Source: Sphingomonadales bacterium (GTDB lineage Bacteria; Pseudomonadota; Alphaproteobacteria; Sphingomonadales; Sphingomonadaceae). Taken from it: a stretch of DNA of 53,288 bases. The notes beneath the pieces are model-generated. The model was not told the DNA's origin, searched no databases, and saw only the letters and a list, made by a program, of their open reading frames with translations. The stretch is taken from NCBI GenBank assembly GCA_027483465.1, contig JAIXUQ010000062.1:1-53288 (forward strand), read 5' to 3'. Each line of letters starts with the position of its first letter. Position 1 is the first letter of the stretch. Below are positions 8,891 through 17,581 of this stretch, in pieces. A program made the position numbers and the translations under genes.

Positions 8891-11800
8891 TCGCGTGCAC
8901 TCCAAAAGGGGGCTCCGACCGGATAGATAGTGGCTGGCGCGGCCGGCGGCAATGCGGCGGAGGGCTGCCATGCGCCCAGCACATCGGCGGGCAATTCGAT
9001 CAGGCGCGGCCCGGCGGTGTAGAGCAGCGCGGCGCGCAGGCGGCGGCCGGGGAAGACCTGGGCCAGCGCGGCGGCATAGGCGGCCATCTGCGCCACATGC
9101 GCCGGTGGCACCGCCGCCAGCCCGGCCGGCACGCGCGCGCCGGTCTTGAAATCCACGGCCAGCACCTCTGTCTGCGTCACCAGCAGCCGGTCGATGCTGC
9201 CGGCGATCACCGCTTCGCCCACCAGCGCGGCCAGCGGCGCTTCGGTCAGGGCGCCGGGCGCGAACACCGCGGCAAAGGCCGGATCATCCAGCACGGCGGC
9301 CACGGTGGCAGCCAGATCGGCGGCATCCAGATCGGGCACATTGTGCGCGCACCAGGCCCGCGCCACGGCGTCGCGCCGGGCGCGATCAAGGCCGGGGAGC
9401 AATTCGAACAGGCGGTGCAGCGCGGTGCCGCGGCGGGCGGCGGCCTGGCGCGCGGCATCGGGCGGCGGCGCGGCAACCGGATCGGGCCCCAGGCTTGACG
9501 GGCTCAACGGGCGCGGCGGGCGGGCATCTTCCGGGGCCGGCCGTTCCCACCAGCGGTCGATGGGCAGGGCGCTGCGTTCGGGCATGATCGTCTCAGTGGC
9601 GGGCGCGGCCGGCGGGCCTGAATGCAGGCGCAGCACTGGCGCCGGCCAGTGCGGATCATCCAGCCATTGCCCGCCGGCAGCGGCCAGCGCACCGCTCACC
9701 ATCGCGTGCCAGCTGCCGGACGGCAGATTGCCCTGCCGGTCGGGCTTGGCGGCACCGGCCAGGCACAGCATCTCCTCTGCCCGGGTGAGCGCGACATAGA
9801 GCAGGCGGTGATATTCGCGCGCCGCCCGGTCAGCCCGGTCGGCCAGCGCATCGGCCAGCAGCGGCGGCGGCGCCACCAGCTTGGGCGGCAGCCACAGCGG
9901 CAATGTCTCGCCATCGGGCATCGGCAGCGCCAGCGGGCCGGTTTCGGCGCGCAGCGTGCCGCAGGCATCGGCCATGATCACGATCGGCGCCTGCAGCCCC
10001 TTGGCACCGTGCACCGTCATCAGCCGCACGGCGGCGATGGCGGCTTCGGGATCGCGCTTCACCTCCAGATCCTCGGCCGCCATCCAGGCCAGAAAGGCCT
10101 GCAGGCTGGCAGCGCCGGCGGCTTCGCAGGCCAGCGCCTGATCGAGCACCGTGTCGATGGCGTCGCGCGCCTCCTCCCCCAACCGCGCCAGCAGGCGGCG
10201 GCGGCCGGCCAACGGGCCTGACAGCACGGCCTCAAGGAAGCGATAGGGCGAGACATCGCCGGCCAGCCGGCGTGCCTCGGCCAGCCAGCCATGGGCGGCG
10301 CGCACCGCCGGATCGTCACTGGCCGCCACCGCCGCCCACAGGCTGCCAGGCCGGCCGGCGGCCAGCATGGTCAGCCGGTCATGATCCAGATTGCAGAAAG
10401 GGGAAACCAGCAGCGCCGCCAGCACCAGATCATCGCCCGGTTGCAGCACGAACTGCACCAGCGCCACCAGATCGGCCACCGCCAGCGGCTCGGCCAGGTT
10501 CAGCCGGTCAACCCCGGCCACCGGCACACCGGCATCGTGCAGCGCCCCCACCAGCGCGTTCATCAGCCGGCCGCGCCGGCGCAGCAGCACCAGGATATCC
10601 TGCGGGCGGGCGCGGCGGCCGCTGGCCGGCAGCAGCAGCGGCCGGGCATCGCCCAGCCAGCCGGCGATGCTGGCGGCGATGCGGCGGGCCAGATCGATAT
10701 CCTGCGCCAGCGGCGGCGCGTCCTCGCCCTCCTCGCCCTCCTCGCCCTCGCTCTCGGCATCGGGGGTGAGCGGCGGCCAGATCAGGATGGTGCCGGCGCC
10801 CTTCTTGTGCGGCACATGGGCCTCCACCCCGCGCGGATCGACCTTGTCGGGCCCGACATGGGCGATCACCTGGTCCACCGCGTTCAGGATCAGCGGCACC
10901 GAGCGGAAATTCACCCGCAGCGGCAATTCCTTCCAGCGCTCCGGCTCGGCCTCGCACAGAAGGTGGAAATCATCCTTCTGATCGGCATAGATCGACGGAT
11001 CGGCGCCCTGAAAGCCAAAGATCGACTGTTTGAAATCGCCCACCACGAACAGGCTGCGGAACTGGTCGCGCTGGCCACGGCCGGCGAAGAACTCCTCCAC
11101 CAGCGCGCGCACCACCTGCCATTGCAGCAGGTTGGTGTCCTGCGCCTCGTCCACCAGCACATGATCGATGCGGGCATCCAGCTTGAAGCGCGCCCAATCG
11201 GCGGCCCCCGGCTCGCCCAGCAGGCGGGCAGCGGCGCTGATCATGTCGTCATAATCGATAACCCCGGCGCGCTGCTTGGCCGCCGCCAGATCCTGCGCCA
11301 GCCGCACCGCCACGCGCAGATGCCGGCCGGCCGTGGCCAGGATCTGCCAGCGCTCCTGCTCGGCGCGGATGGCGAGAAGCTGGTCTTGCATGAACACGCA
11401 AAAGCCGCGCAGTTCGGGCTCTTCGGCATCCAGCGCCTTGGGGATCATCGAACCGGGTTTGCGCCGCTCTTCCTCCGTGGTGAAGAACAGCCGCCACAGG
11501 GCGGGCCAGACGGCGGCGCGATCGGCGGCGGCCAGCACAGCAGCCAGGCCATCGGCCAGTTTCAGCGCATTCACCCCATCCTGCCGGCCCAGTGCACGCG
11601 CCATGTCGGCCAGCGCGTCCCACGGCAGCCCGGCCACGGCACGCGCCAGCGCGGTGGCGGCGCTGTCGCCCCCGGTCAGGCCCAGCAGGCGGCGCAGCAG
11701 CGGGTCAACCCCTTCCACGCGCAGGCTGGCCAGCGCGGCGCCGTGCCGGCCCAGCGCGGCCATGATCTCGTGCAGCCGCGCCTCCCCGCCGTCGATGGCG

Positions 11801-12333
11801 ATTTCGGCGACATCGGCGCGAAAGCCGGCATCGCGGCCATCGGCCAGCGCCGCCACCAGCACCCGCCGGCGCAGCAGCGCGGCGGCGCGATCATCCAGGG
11901 TGCGGAACCCCGGCGTGATGCCGGCCTCCACCGGGAAACTGGCGATCAGCCCCTGGGCAAAGGCGTGGATGGTCTGGATGGCCAGGCCCGCCGGGGTTTC
12001 CAGCACGGCGGCAAACAGGCGGCGGGCGCTGGCGCGGGTTTCGGCATCGGCCGGCGCCCCGATGGCGGCCAGATCGGCGGCCAGATCATCATCGCCACAG
12101 CCGGCCCAGTGCGCCAGCCGCGCCATCACCCGGCCCTGCATTTCGGCCGCCGCCAGCTTGGTGAAGGTGAGGCACAGGATGGATTGCGGCCGCGCCCCGG
12201 CCAGCAGCAGGCGCAGCACACGGGCGGTGAGCACCTGGGTCTTGCCGGTGCCGGCCGATGCCGCCACCCAGGCATGCACCTCGGGATCGGCAGCGGCCGC
12301 CTGTTCGCCCAGCAGCGGATCAATGCGCTTCAT
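8887..12333 (-). CDS. addA: Double-strand break repair helicase AddA
   Basis: A 1148-residue UvrD-family helicase/nuclease subunit that processes DNA ends for RecA loading together with AddB. Seen motifs are Walker A ASAGTGKT (25-32), motif II VLVDEAQDTN, FVVGDFKQSIFGFQGADP, the late helicase block LMTVHGAKGLQAPIVIMAD and YHRLLYVALTRAEE. A C-terminal PD-(D/E)XK nuclease core follows (AGSIDRLLVTQTEVLAVDFKTG). I chose ATG 12333 because it overlaps the addB stop (ATGA); a start at 12375 would overlap addB by 46 bases. An acidic stretch SEGEEGEEGEDAPP lies mid-protein. Confidence 0.95.
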   Translation of the reverse strand: MKRIDPLLGEQAAAADPEVHAWVAASAGTGKTQVLTARVLRLLLAGARPQSILCLTFTKLAAAEMQGRVMARLAHWAGCGDDDLAADLAAIGAPADAETRASARRLFAAVLETPAGLAIQTIHAFAQGLIASFPVEAGITPGFRTLDDRAAALLRRRVLVAALADGRDAGFRADVAEIAIDGGEARLHEIMAALGRHGAALASLRVEGVDPLLRRLLGLTGGDSAATALARAVAGLPWDALADMARALGRQDGVNALKLADGLAAVLAAADRAAVWPALWRLFFTTEEERRKPGSMIPKALDAEEPELRGFCVFMQDQLLAIRAEQERWQILATAGRHLRVAVRLAQDLAAAKQRAGVIDYDDMISAAARLLGEPGAADWARFKLDARIDHVLVDEAQDTNLLQWQVVRALVEEFFAGRGQRDQFRSLFVVGDFKQSIFGFQGADPSIYADQKDDFHLLCEAEPERWKELPLRVNFRSVPLILNAVDQVIAHVGPDKVDPRGVEAHVPHKKGAGTILIWPPLTPDAESEGEEGEEGEDAPPLAQDIDLARRIAASIAGWLGDARPLLLPASGRRARPQDILVLLRRRGRLMNALVGALHDAGVPVAGVDRLNLAEPLAVADLVALVQFVLQPGDDLVLAALLVSPFCNLDHDRLTMLAAGRPGSLWAAVAASDDPAVRAAHGWLAEARRLAGDVSPYRFLEAVLSGPLAGRRRLLARLGEEARDAIDTVLDQALACEAAGAASLQAFLAWMAAEDLEVKRDPEAAIAAVRLMTVHGAKGLQAPIVIMADACGTLRAETGPLALPMPDGETLPLWLPPKLVAPPPLLADALADRADRAAREYHRLLYVALTRAEEMLCLAGAAKPDRQGNLPSGSWHAMVSGALAAAGGQWLDDPHWPAPVLRLHSGPPAAPATETIMPERSALPIDRWWERPAPEDARPPRPLSPSSLGPDPVAAPPPDAARQAAARRGTALHRLFELLPGLDRARRDAVARAWCAHNVPDLDAADLAATVAAVLDDPAFAAVFAPGALTEAPLAALVGEAVIAGSIDRLLVTQTEVLAVDFKTGARVPAGLAAVPPAHVAQMAAYAAALAQVFPGRRLRAALLYTAGPRLIELPADVLGAWQPSAALPPAAPATIYPVGAPFWSARE

Positions 12334-15300
12334 GCCGCCTTGCTCCCGGCCGGCCGGCGCGGGCGGTTGATCCATTCCGCCACCCGGGCCAGATGGTCAT
12401 AATCGCCCCACGCCCATTGCGGGCGCAGCTTGGGCACGAAGGCGGTCTCGCGCAGCAGGAAGCGCGCCGCCAGTTCGGCGGCATGGGCCATCACCTGATC
12501 AACATGGGCCGCCGCATCCCCCTTGCTGCCCAGCGGATTGCTGGTCTTGCCGGCCTCCTTGCGGCTGCCCTTCAACTGCCAATATTCGATCCCGGCCGGC
12601 CGGCTGCCCGGCGGCAACGATGGGGTGCCATCGGTGAAGCGGCCATGGATGGCCAGCGCCAGCCCCAGGGCCAGCTGGTTCGCCTCCAGCGCCTGCACGC
12701 GGCGGGCGCTGGGCGCATCGCCGGTCTTGTAATCCACCACGCGCACGCGGCCTTCGCCATCCCGGTCAATCCGGTCAAGCTTGCCGATCAGGCTGATGCC
12801 GCCGGCCAGCGCCAGTTCGCCCTTCACCTCGGCCAGCATCTGCCGCCAACCGGCACCGTCCTCGGCCAGGATCCGCTCGCCGGCCCACAGCAGGGCGCGG
12901 CGCACGCGCGGCAGCCAGGTCGCCTCCAGCAGCGGGAAATGCCGCGCCTCGCTTTCCAGTTCGGCGGCGATGATCTGGTCCAGCCCGGCCAGCGTGCCGT
13001 GCTGCTGCCGCACCCAGCGTTCCAGCACCTTGTGCACCAGCGTGCCGCGCATGGCCGGGGTCGGGTCCTGATCCAGCGGTTCCAACGGCTCCAGCCCCAG
13101 GATGCGGCGGGCGTGAAAGGCAAAGGGATCGTTGGTCAGCGTGTCGATCTCGGTGATCGAAAGCCGGCGCGGGCGCAGCGCCAGCGGCGGGTTGGGCTGC
13201 GGCGGGCGGGCCGGGCTGGGGCCGCCGGGGGCGCCATCCAGCTGCCGCGCCAGCGCCAGCAGATCATCGCGGCGCGGCAGCGGCGGCTGGCCATCGCCTT
13301 CCAGATGGGCAATCAGCCGCAGCCACAGCCGTGACGGCAATTGCGGCCCGCTGGCATCGCGGCGGGCGCGGGTGATCAGCACGTGGCGGGCACCGGCGGC
13401 GCGCAGGAAATCCTGCGCGGCCAGCCCCTGCGCCCGCGCCGCACCCGGCAGGCCCAGCCGGGCGCGGATGGCCGGCGCCAACCACGGATCGGGTGCCGGC
13501 CGGCCGGGCCAGGTGGTTTCATTCAGGCCAGCCAGGATCATCACGTCGGCGCGCACCAATTGCGCCTCCACCGGGCCCAGGATGGCCAGGCGCGGATGGC
13601 CCTGGCCGGGCACGCGCACCACCGCCCCGCCGATCAGGGCGGCAAGCAGCGCCGGCGCATCGGCGGCATCCAGCGGGCCGAAATGGCCGCCGTCCCGCTC
13701 CAGATCGGCAACCCATGTGGCCAATTGCCGGCCTTCCGGCCCGGCCCAGCCGGCATCGCCGGCCAGCGCGGTGATGGCCTCGCGCAGCGCGGCGGCCAGT
13801 TCGGGCAGGGTGAAGGCGCTGCGTTCGCGCAGGCCATCCAGCGGCGCCAGCGCATCGGCCACCTGCTGCCACCAGCCATCCATGCTGGCCGCGGCATCGC
13901 GGCGAAAACGGGCAACCCAGTGGGCGATCATCGCGCCGGCCGGATCAAGGCCGGGCGGCGGCCGCACCCCGCGCAGCGCCAGATCGGCCAGCGCAACGCC
14001 GGCGGCAAATTCGGCCGCATCGGCCTTGACCAGCCGGTTTTTCAGCACCGCCAGCAGCCGGGCCGGGGCAAAGGCTTCGGCCATGGCATCGGCCAGCCCC
14101 AGCAGCAGCGCGCCCGGCGCGGTAAGGGCCAGCGGCGTGCCGGCCGAACTGTCGATGGCGATGCCCCAGCGCCGGCAGTGCGCCGCCACCCGGCGGGCCA
14201 GCAGCGGATCGGGTGTGATCAGCGCGGCGCGGCAGCCCGGTTCCTCCAGCGCCTCGCGCAGGGCCAGTGCCACCAGTTGCGCCTCTTCGGCCGCCGTGGC
14301 GCATTCGGCCAGGGCCAGCCCGGCACGGGCGGCGGCGGGCGGCACCGCCTCCGGCGCGGGCGCGGTCGCCGGTGCCAGCGCCGCCAGCAGTGCTTCGCTG
14401 CGTGCGGGCGGGCCATCCAGCGGGCCGGCCTGCACCGGCCAGCGCTGCACGTCGCGGCGTTCCAGCCCCAGCCGGGTGAGCAGGGATTTCAGCGCCCATT
14501 GCGGGTGGCCGGCATCGGCGCGGCTGGCCGGATCGGCGGGATCGGCCAGCCGCAGCGCCTGCCAGCGGGCTTCCGCGGCCGGGCCCGGATCATCATCCAG
14601 CCCCGGCAGCACCACGATGCCAGCCGGGAGGCGCAGCACGGCCGCCAGCAGCCGCACCAGCGCCGGGGTGGGATTGGCAATGCCGGCGGCCACCACCAGC
14701 CCGGCGGGCGGGGCGGCCGCCCAGGCGGCGATGCGGGCATCGATCAGCGCGGCCAGCCGCGACACGCCATCGGCGCCCTGCAACTGGCGGCGGGCCTCGG
14801 GCCAGATGGCGATGATCAGTTCCAGATAGGCCAGGGTTTTCTGCCAATGATCGGCCAGATCCTGGCCATCGGCGGCGGCGCGCAGGGCCTCGGGGGCGAT
14901 CTCCTCGGCCAGCAGGGCATCCAGCACCTCGGCCAGCGCATCACCCAGCGCCAGCCGCTCCACCGCGCTGCGCGGGCCGCCGGGCAGCCGTTCGGCCAGC
15001 CGGGCCAGTTCAAAGCGGCGCACCAGCGGCGGCACCGCAGCGGCCAGCGGCGCCTCGCCCTCCACCAGCCGGGCAAAGCCGCCATCATCCAGATCACCCA
15101 CCGGCACCAGCCGCGGCAGCAGCAGGCCGCCCTGCCCAGCCGGCAACTGCCGCACGAAGGCTTCGGTGAGGGCGGTGACGGCGCGGCGGTTGGGCAACAG
15201 CACTAGCGCCTGCGCCAGTGCCATGGGATCGCCGCCGCAGCGCGCCAGCAGGCCGGCAGCCAGCGCATCGGCAAAGCCGACATGCAGGGGGATGTTGAAG

Positions 15301-15341
15301 AGCGCCGGCGTGCGGGCCAGCGGGGGCTGGGCTGAAGTCAC
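12330..15341 (-). CDS. addB: Double-strand break repair protein AddB
   Basis: A 1003-residue AddB subunit, the usual length in alphaproteobacteria. The N-terminal half has ALVLLPNRRAVTALTEAF and an inactive-helicase-like domain. The C-terminal third has a PD-(D/E)XK nuclease core with GKLDRIDRDGEGRVRVVDYKTGD and NQLALGLAL. It forms the AddAB end-processing complex. The start is GTG at 15341 with AAGGTGG about five bases upstream. It is the first gene of addB-addA-trxA. Confidence 0.93.
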   Translation of the reverse strand: MTSAQPPLARTPALFNIPLHVGFADALAAGLLARCGGDPMALAQALVLLPNRRAVTALTEAFVRQLPAGQGGLLLPRLVPVGDLDDGGFARLVEGEAPLAAAVPPLVRRFELARLAERLPGGPRSAVERLALGDALAEVLDALLAEEIAPEALRAAADGQDLADHWQKTLAYLELIIAIWPEARRQLQGADGVSRLAALIDARIAAWAAAPPAGLVVAAGIANPTPALVRLLAAVLRLPAGIVVLPGLDDDPGPAAEARWQALRLADPADPASRADAGHPQWALKSLLTRLGLERRDVQRWPVQAGPLDGPPARSEALLAALAPATAPAPEAVPPAAARAGLALAECATAAEEAQLVALALREALEEPGCRAALITPDPLLARRVAAHCRRWGIAIDSSAGTPLALTAPGALLLGLADAMAEAFAPARLLAVLKNRLVKADAAEFAAGVALADLALRGVRPPPGLDPAGAMIAHWVARFRRDAAASMDGWWQQVADALAPLDGLRERSAFTLPELAAALREAITALAGDAGWAGPEGRQLATWVADLERDGGHFGPLDAADAPALLAALIGGAVVRVPGQGHPRLAILGPVEAQLVRADVMILAGLNETTWPGRPAPDPWLAPAIRARLGLPGAARAQGLAAQDFLRAAGARHVLITRARRDASGPQLPSRLWLRLIAHLEGDGQPPLPRRDDLLALARQLDGAPGGPSPARPPQPNPPLALRPRRLSITEIDTLTNDPFAFHARRILGLEPLEPLDQDPTPAMRGTLVHKVLERWVRQQHGTLAGLDQIIAAELESEARHFPLLEATWLPRVRRALLWAGERILAEDGAGWRQMLAEVKGELALAGGISLIGKLDRIDRDGEGRVRVVDYKTGDAPSARRVQALEANQLALGLALAIHGRFTDGTPSLPPGSRPAGIEYWQLKGSRKEAGKTSNPLGSKGDAAAHVDQVMAHAAELAARFLLRETAFVPKLRPQWAWGDYDHLARVAEWINRPRRPAGSKAA

Positions 15342-15370
15342 GCCGCCACCTTAGGCGCAAGCCGGCCCTG

Positions 15371-15494
15371 CCGCCAAGCCGGTCAGCAAGTTGGTGATGG
15401 CCTGACCGGCTTGGCGGTCAGGCAAGCCTTGAGGGCCTGACCGGCTTGGCGGTCAGGCGGGCCTTGAGGGCCTGACCGCCAATCTTGTCAGGCG
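15371..15494. repeat. Tandem 35-bp palindromic repeats plus an inverted copy
   Basis: Two 35-base units at 15401-15435 and 15436-15470 differ at two positions, and a degenerate third runs 15471-15494. Each begins CCTGACCG, six bases, CGGTCAGG, so each unit can fold as its own 8-bp hairpin. An inverted copy (CCGCCAAGCCGGTCAG, 15371-15386) pairs perfectly over 16 bases with 15402-15417. The third unit overlaps the stop codon of the winged-helix gene. The block lies between that gene and addB. No T-run is present, so a simple intrinsic terminator is not supported. Confidence 0.8.
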
Positions 15495-16279
15495 GGCCCC
15501 CGCCGTTGATAGCGGCTGCGCACCCGCTGTTCGGCGCGCAGGGCATCGGCCGCCAGCGCCAGCATGGCCCGATAGGTGTCAGGCGAAATGGCCAGGAAGC
15601 TGCGGCGGCCGTCACGCTGGCAGGGGCGGCGCACGATCAGGCCGGCCTTCGTCATGCTGTTGATCCAGCGCAGTGCCGTGGTGCTGGGCACATCGGCGGC
15701 GATGCACAGGCTGGTGACCGAGGTTTCGCGCCGCCAATAGAGCGCCACCGACAGATCGAGCAGCATGTCCCACGCCGGTTCGCCCAGCGCCAGGCCGGGC
15801 AGATGGCGGCCGCGCAGGCGGCGCACGCGGAACTGGCTTTCCAGGAAGGCGACACAATCGGCTTCGGAAATCTGGGCTTCGGCCGGCGCCGGCGGCTGGC
15901 CGACCAGCCGATCGGCCAGGGCGGCAAGGCCCTGCGCCATGTCGGCCACCTGGCGGGCGATCGTCACGGCCGGATCAGCCCCGGTGGCACCCGGTGCGGC
16001 GGCAGGGCTGGAGCGGGTGACCGGCAGATCGATGCTGCCGATATCGGCCGCAATGGCCGAAAGCGCCCGTTCGATAAGAACATGATCATCGCGCGGCGGG
16101 GCCGCGACGGCGGGCGCCGCCAGGGCTGGGTTGGCTGTTGCTGCCGCCGGAGACGGGGCCGTGATCCCGGCGCTCCCGCCGCTCACCGCTGCTTCTCCCG
16201 TCTTGTCCGCTGCAAACGGCATCGGAGACAGCGAGCCCGGGGTCAGTCGATATGCCGGGGTCACCTTGAAATGCATCAT
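15488..16279 (-). CDS. Winged-helix (MarR-like) DNA-binding regulator
   Basis: A protein of about 263 residues. The first ~110 residues are Ala/Pro-rich and look disordered. The C-terminal ~130 residues hold a winged helix: PAWDMLLDLSVALYWRRETSVTSLCIAADVPSTTALRWINSMTKAGLIVRRPC, then RRSFLAISP for the wing. This resembles MarR-type regulators; the target and ligand are unknown. The start is ambiguous: GTG 16282, ATG 16279 and ATG 16276 are consecutive, with AAGGTGGGG upstream. A TAA precedes GTG 16282 in frame, so no N-terminal extension is possible. It follows two receiver-like genes on the same strand. Confidence 0.72.
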   Translation of the reverse strand: MMHFKVTPAYRLTPGSLSPMPFAADKTGEAAVSGGSAGITAPSPAAATANPALAAPAVAAPPRDDHVLIERALSAIAADIGSIDLPVTRSSPAAAPGATGADPAVTIARQVADMAQGLAALADRLVGQPPAPAEAQISEADCVAFLESQFRVRRLRGRHLPGLALGEPAWDMLLDLSVALYWRRETSVTSLCIAADVPSTTALRWINSMTKAGLIVRRPCQRDGRRSFLAISPDTYRAMLALAADALRAEQRVRSRYQRRGPA

Positions 16280-16637
16280 CACTTACGCCCCCCACCTTGC
16301 ACGGCTGGATTGCGGCGAGCCCTAACAGCAGTTCGAGTCGGGAGACGCAGGGAGGATGCTCCAATATGGACAGTCCAGCCGCGGAAATATGTTCATTCAG
16401 CTTTGTATCTGGTGACCAGGCCGCCCAAGGCGGGCAAGCTCCGCTCCCCGGCAAAACCGCGAGGCAAAGCTCCGCCGCCGGCCGCACGACCGGCCCCGCC
16501 GGCAGCGCCACGGTTTGCCAGCCCAGGATTTCGGCCAGCATCGTCACCGGTTCGGCATAGCCGGGCGGCAGGCCGATCAGGGCCAGCCGGGGGGCAAGCT
16601 CCGGTGAGGCAGGCGGAAGCAGTGGCGGCACCGGCAA
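16086..16637 (-). CDS. Receiver-like small protein (paralogue of the gene at 16697), overlapping the winged-helix gene
   Basis: The first ~117 residues resemble the neighbouring gene product at 16697-17020: LALIGLPP...EILGWQTV here versus LVAIDLPP...EILGWQLV there, with a similar C-terminal AAGLSILEHP...LELLL block. Both look like shortened, degenerate response-regulator receiver folds. The likely start is TTG 16637 with AAGGGG upstream. From residue about 119 the frame runs for 197 bases inside the winged-helix gene in another frame, and that tail is low-complexity. The true protein may be C-terminally altered by a frameshift, or may really overlap. No phospho-acceptor aspartate is recognisable. 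Function unknown. Confidence 0.5.
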   Translation of the reverse strand: MPVPPLLPPASPELAPRLALIGLPPGYAEPVTMLAEILGWQTVALPAGPVVRPAAELCLAVLPGSGACPPWAAWSPDTKLNEHISAAGLSILEHPPCVSRLELLLGLAAIQPCKVGGVSDDAFQGDPGISTDPGLAVSDAVCSGQDGRSSGERRERRDHGPVSGGSNSQPSPGGARRRGPAAR

Positions 16638-16696
16638 GAGACCCCTTTCGCCCTCCAGCTACGGCCGGACGGCGAAAGCCTTGCCGGGAAAGATGG

Positions 16697-17020
16697 TTAG
16701 CCGGCGAAAACCACCAGCTGTTCCAGCGCGGCCAGCGACAGCGGGCGCATCAGCCGATCCAGCCCGTTGCGCGCCAGCACGTCGGCCAGCGCCGGATCAC
16801 CGGTGGCCACCAGGATCATGCTCGCCTCCCCATCCGGCGGTGCCACCAGCTGCAGGCGCGGCGCCGGCTGGCCCGGATTGGCAGTGACCAGCTGCCAGCC
16901 CAGGATTTCAAACAGCAGACGCGCGCATTCGGCATCGTCGGACGGTGGCAGATCGATCGCCACCAGGTGCGCCGCATCCGCTTCGGCACGCCTGAGCGCC
17001 GTTTCCTTCATCATGATCAT
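16697..17020 (-). CDS. Degenerate receiver-like small protein
   Basis: A 107-residue protein starting at ATG 17020 with GAGGAG eight bases upstream. The N-terminus (AAHLVAIDLPPSDDAECARLLFEILGWQLV) and C-terminus (ILVATGDPALADVLARNGLDRLMRPLSLAALEQLV) match the start and the K/T-P end of a response-regulator receiver. The middle strand that normally carries the phosphorylated Asp is shortened and lacks an LLDL-type motif, and the usual Lys is replaced by Arg (MRPL). It is best described as a pseudo-receiver. Its neighbours are a paralogue and a winged-helix regulator on the same strand. Confidence 0.6.
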   Translation of the reverse strand: MIMMKETALRRAEADAAHLVAIDLPPSDDAECARLLFEILGWQLVTANPGQPAPRLQLVAPPDGEASMILVATGDPALADVLARNGLDRLMRPLSLAALEQLVVFAG

Positions 17021-17197
17021 GGTGGGCTCCTCGCTTATCCCGGCGCAGTGGTTAACACTTCCCTAAAGGCTCTGGAACGGCAACAAGCTCCAATCCGGTC
17101 GTAACTGACAATTCCACCAGAAGCGCGGCAAGCGGCTCGACAGGCGGTTTCGGCCATGCTTCCATCCCGCCCATCACCGTTCGGGAGCAACACGCAC

Positions 17198-17581
17198 ATG
17201 TTCAGCCACATCATGGTGGGCGCCAACGACACCACCGCCTCGAAGGCCTTTTATGATGCCACCTTCGCGACCATGGGCATCAAGCCCGGCTTTGCCGACG
17301 ACAAGGGCCGGGTGTTCTGGATGACCCCCACCGGCATCTTTGCCATCACCCCGCCGATCGATGGCCAGCCGGCCACCGGCGGCAACGGCCTCACCATCGG
17401 CTTTGCCATGGCCAGCCCGGAAATGGCCGATGCCTGGCACGCCGCCGGCGTCGCCAGTGGCGGCACCGCGATCGAGGATCCGCCCGGCGTGCGATCGGGC
17501 CCCACGGGTTCGCTCTATCTGGCCTATCTGCGCGATCCGGCCGGCAACAAGCTGTGCGCGCTCTACCGGATGCCGGCCTGA
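17198..17581 (+). CDS. VOC (glyoxalase/dioxygenase superfamily) protein
   Basis: A 127-residue single-domain VOC protein: MFSHIMVGANDTTASKAFYDATFATMGIKP at the start and LYLAYLRDPAGNKLCALYRMP at the end, the typical beta-alpha-beta-beta-beta ends with the metal-site region. The substrate is unknown. The start was placed at ATG 17198, where homology begins; a 14-residue extension is not family-like. Its stop and the start of the next gene share one base (TGATG), so the two are probably co-translated. Confidence 0.85.
   Translation: MFSHIMVGANDTTASKAFYDATFATMGIKPGFADDKGRVFWMTPTGIFAITPPIDGQPATGGNGLTIGFAMASPEMADAWHAAGVASGGTAIEDPPGVRSGPTGSLYLAYLRDPAGNKLCALYRMPA

Noticed and set aside
12333-12375. 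Upstream addA start giving MDQPPAPAGREQGG
   Set aside because: It would overlap addB by 46 bases; the ATGA start at 12333 matches the coupling seen elsewhere in the operon.
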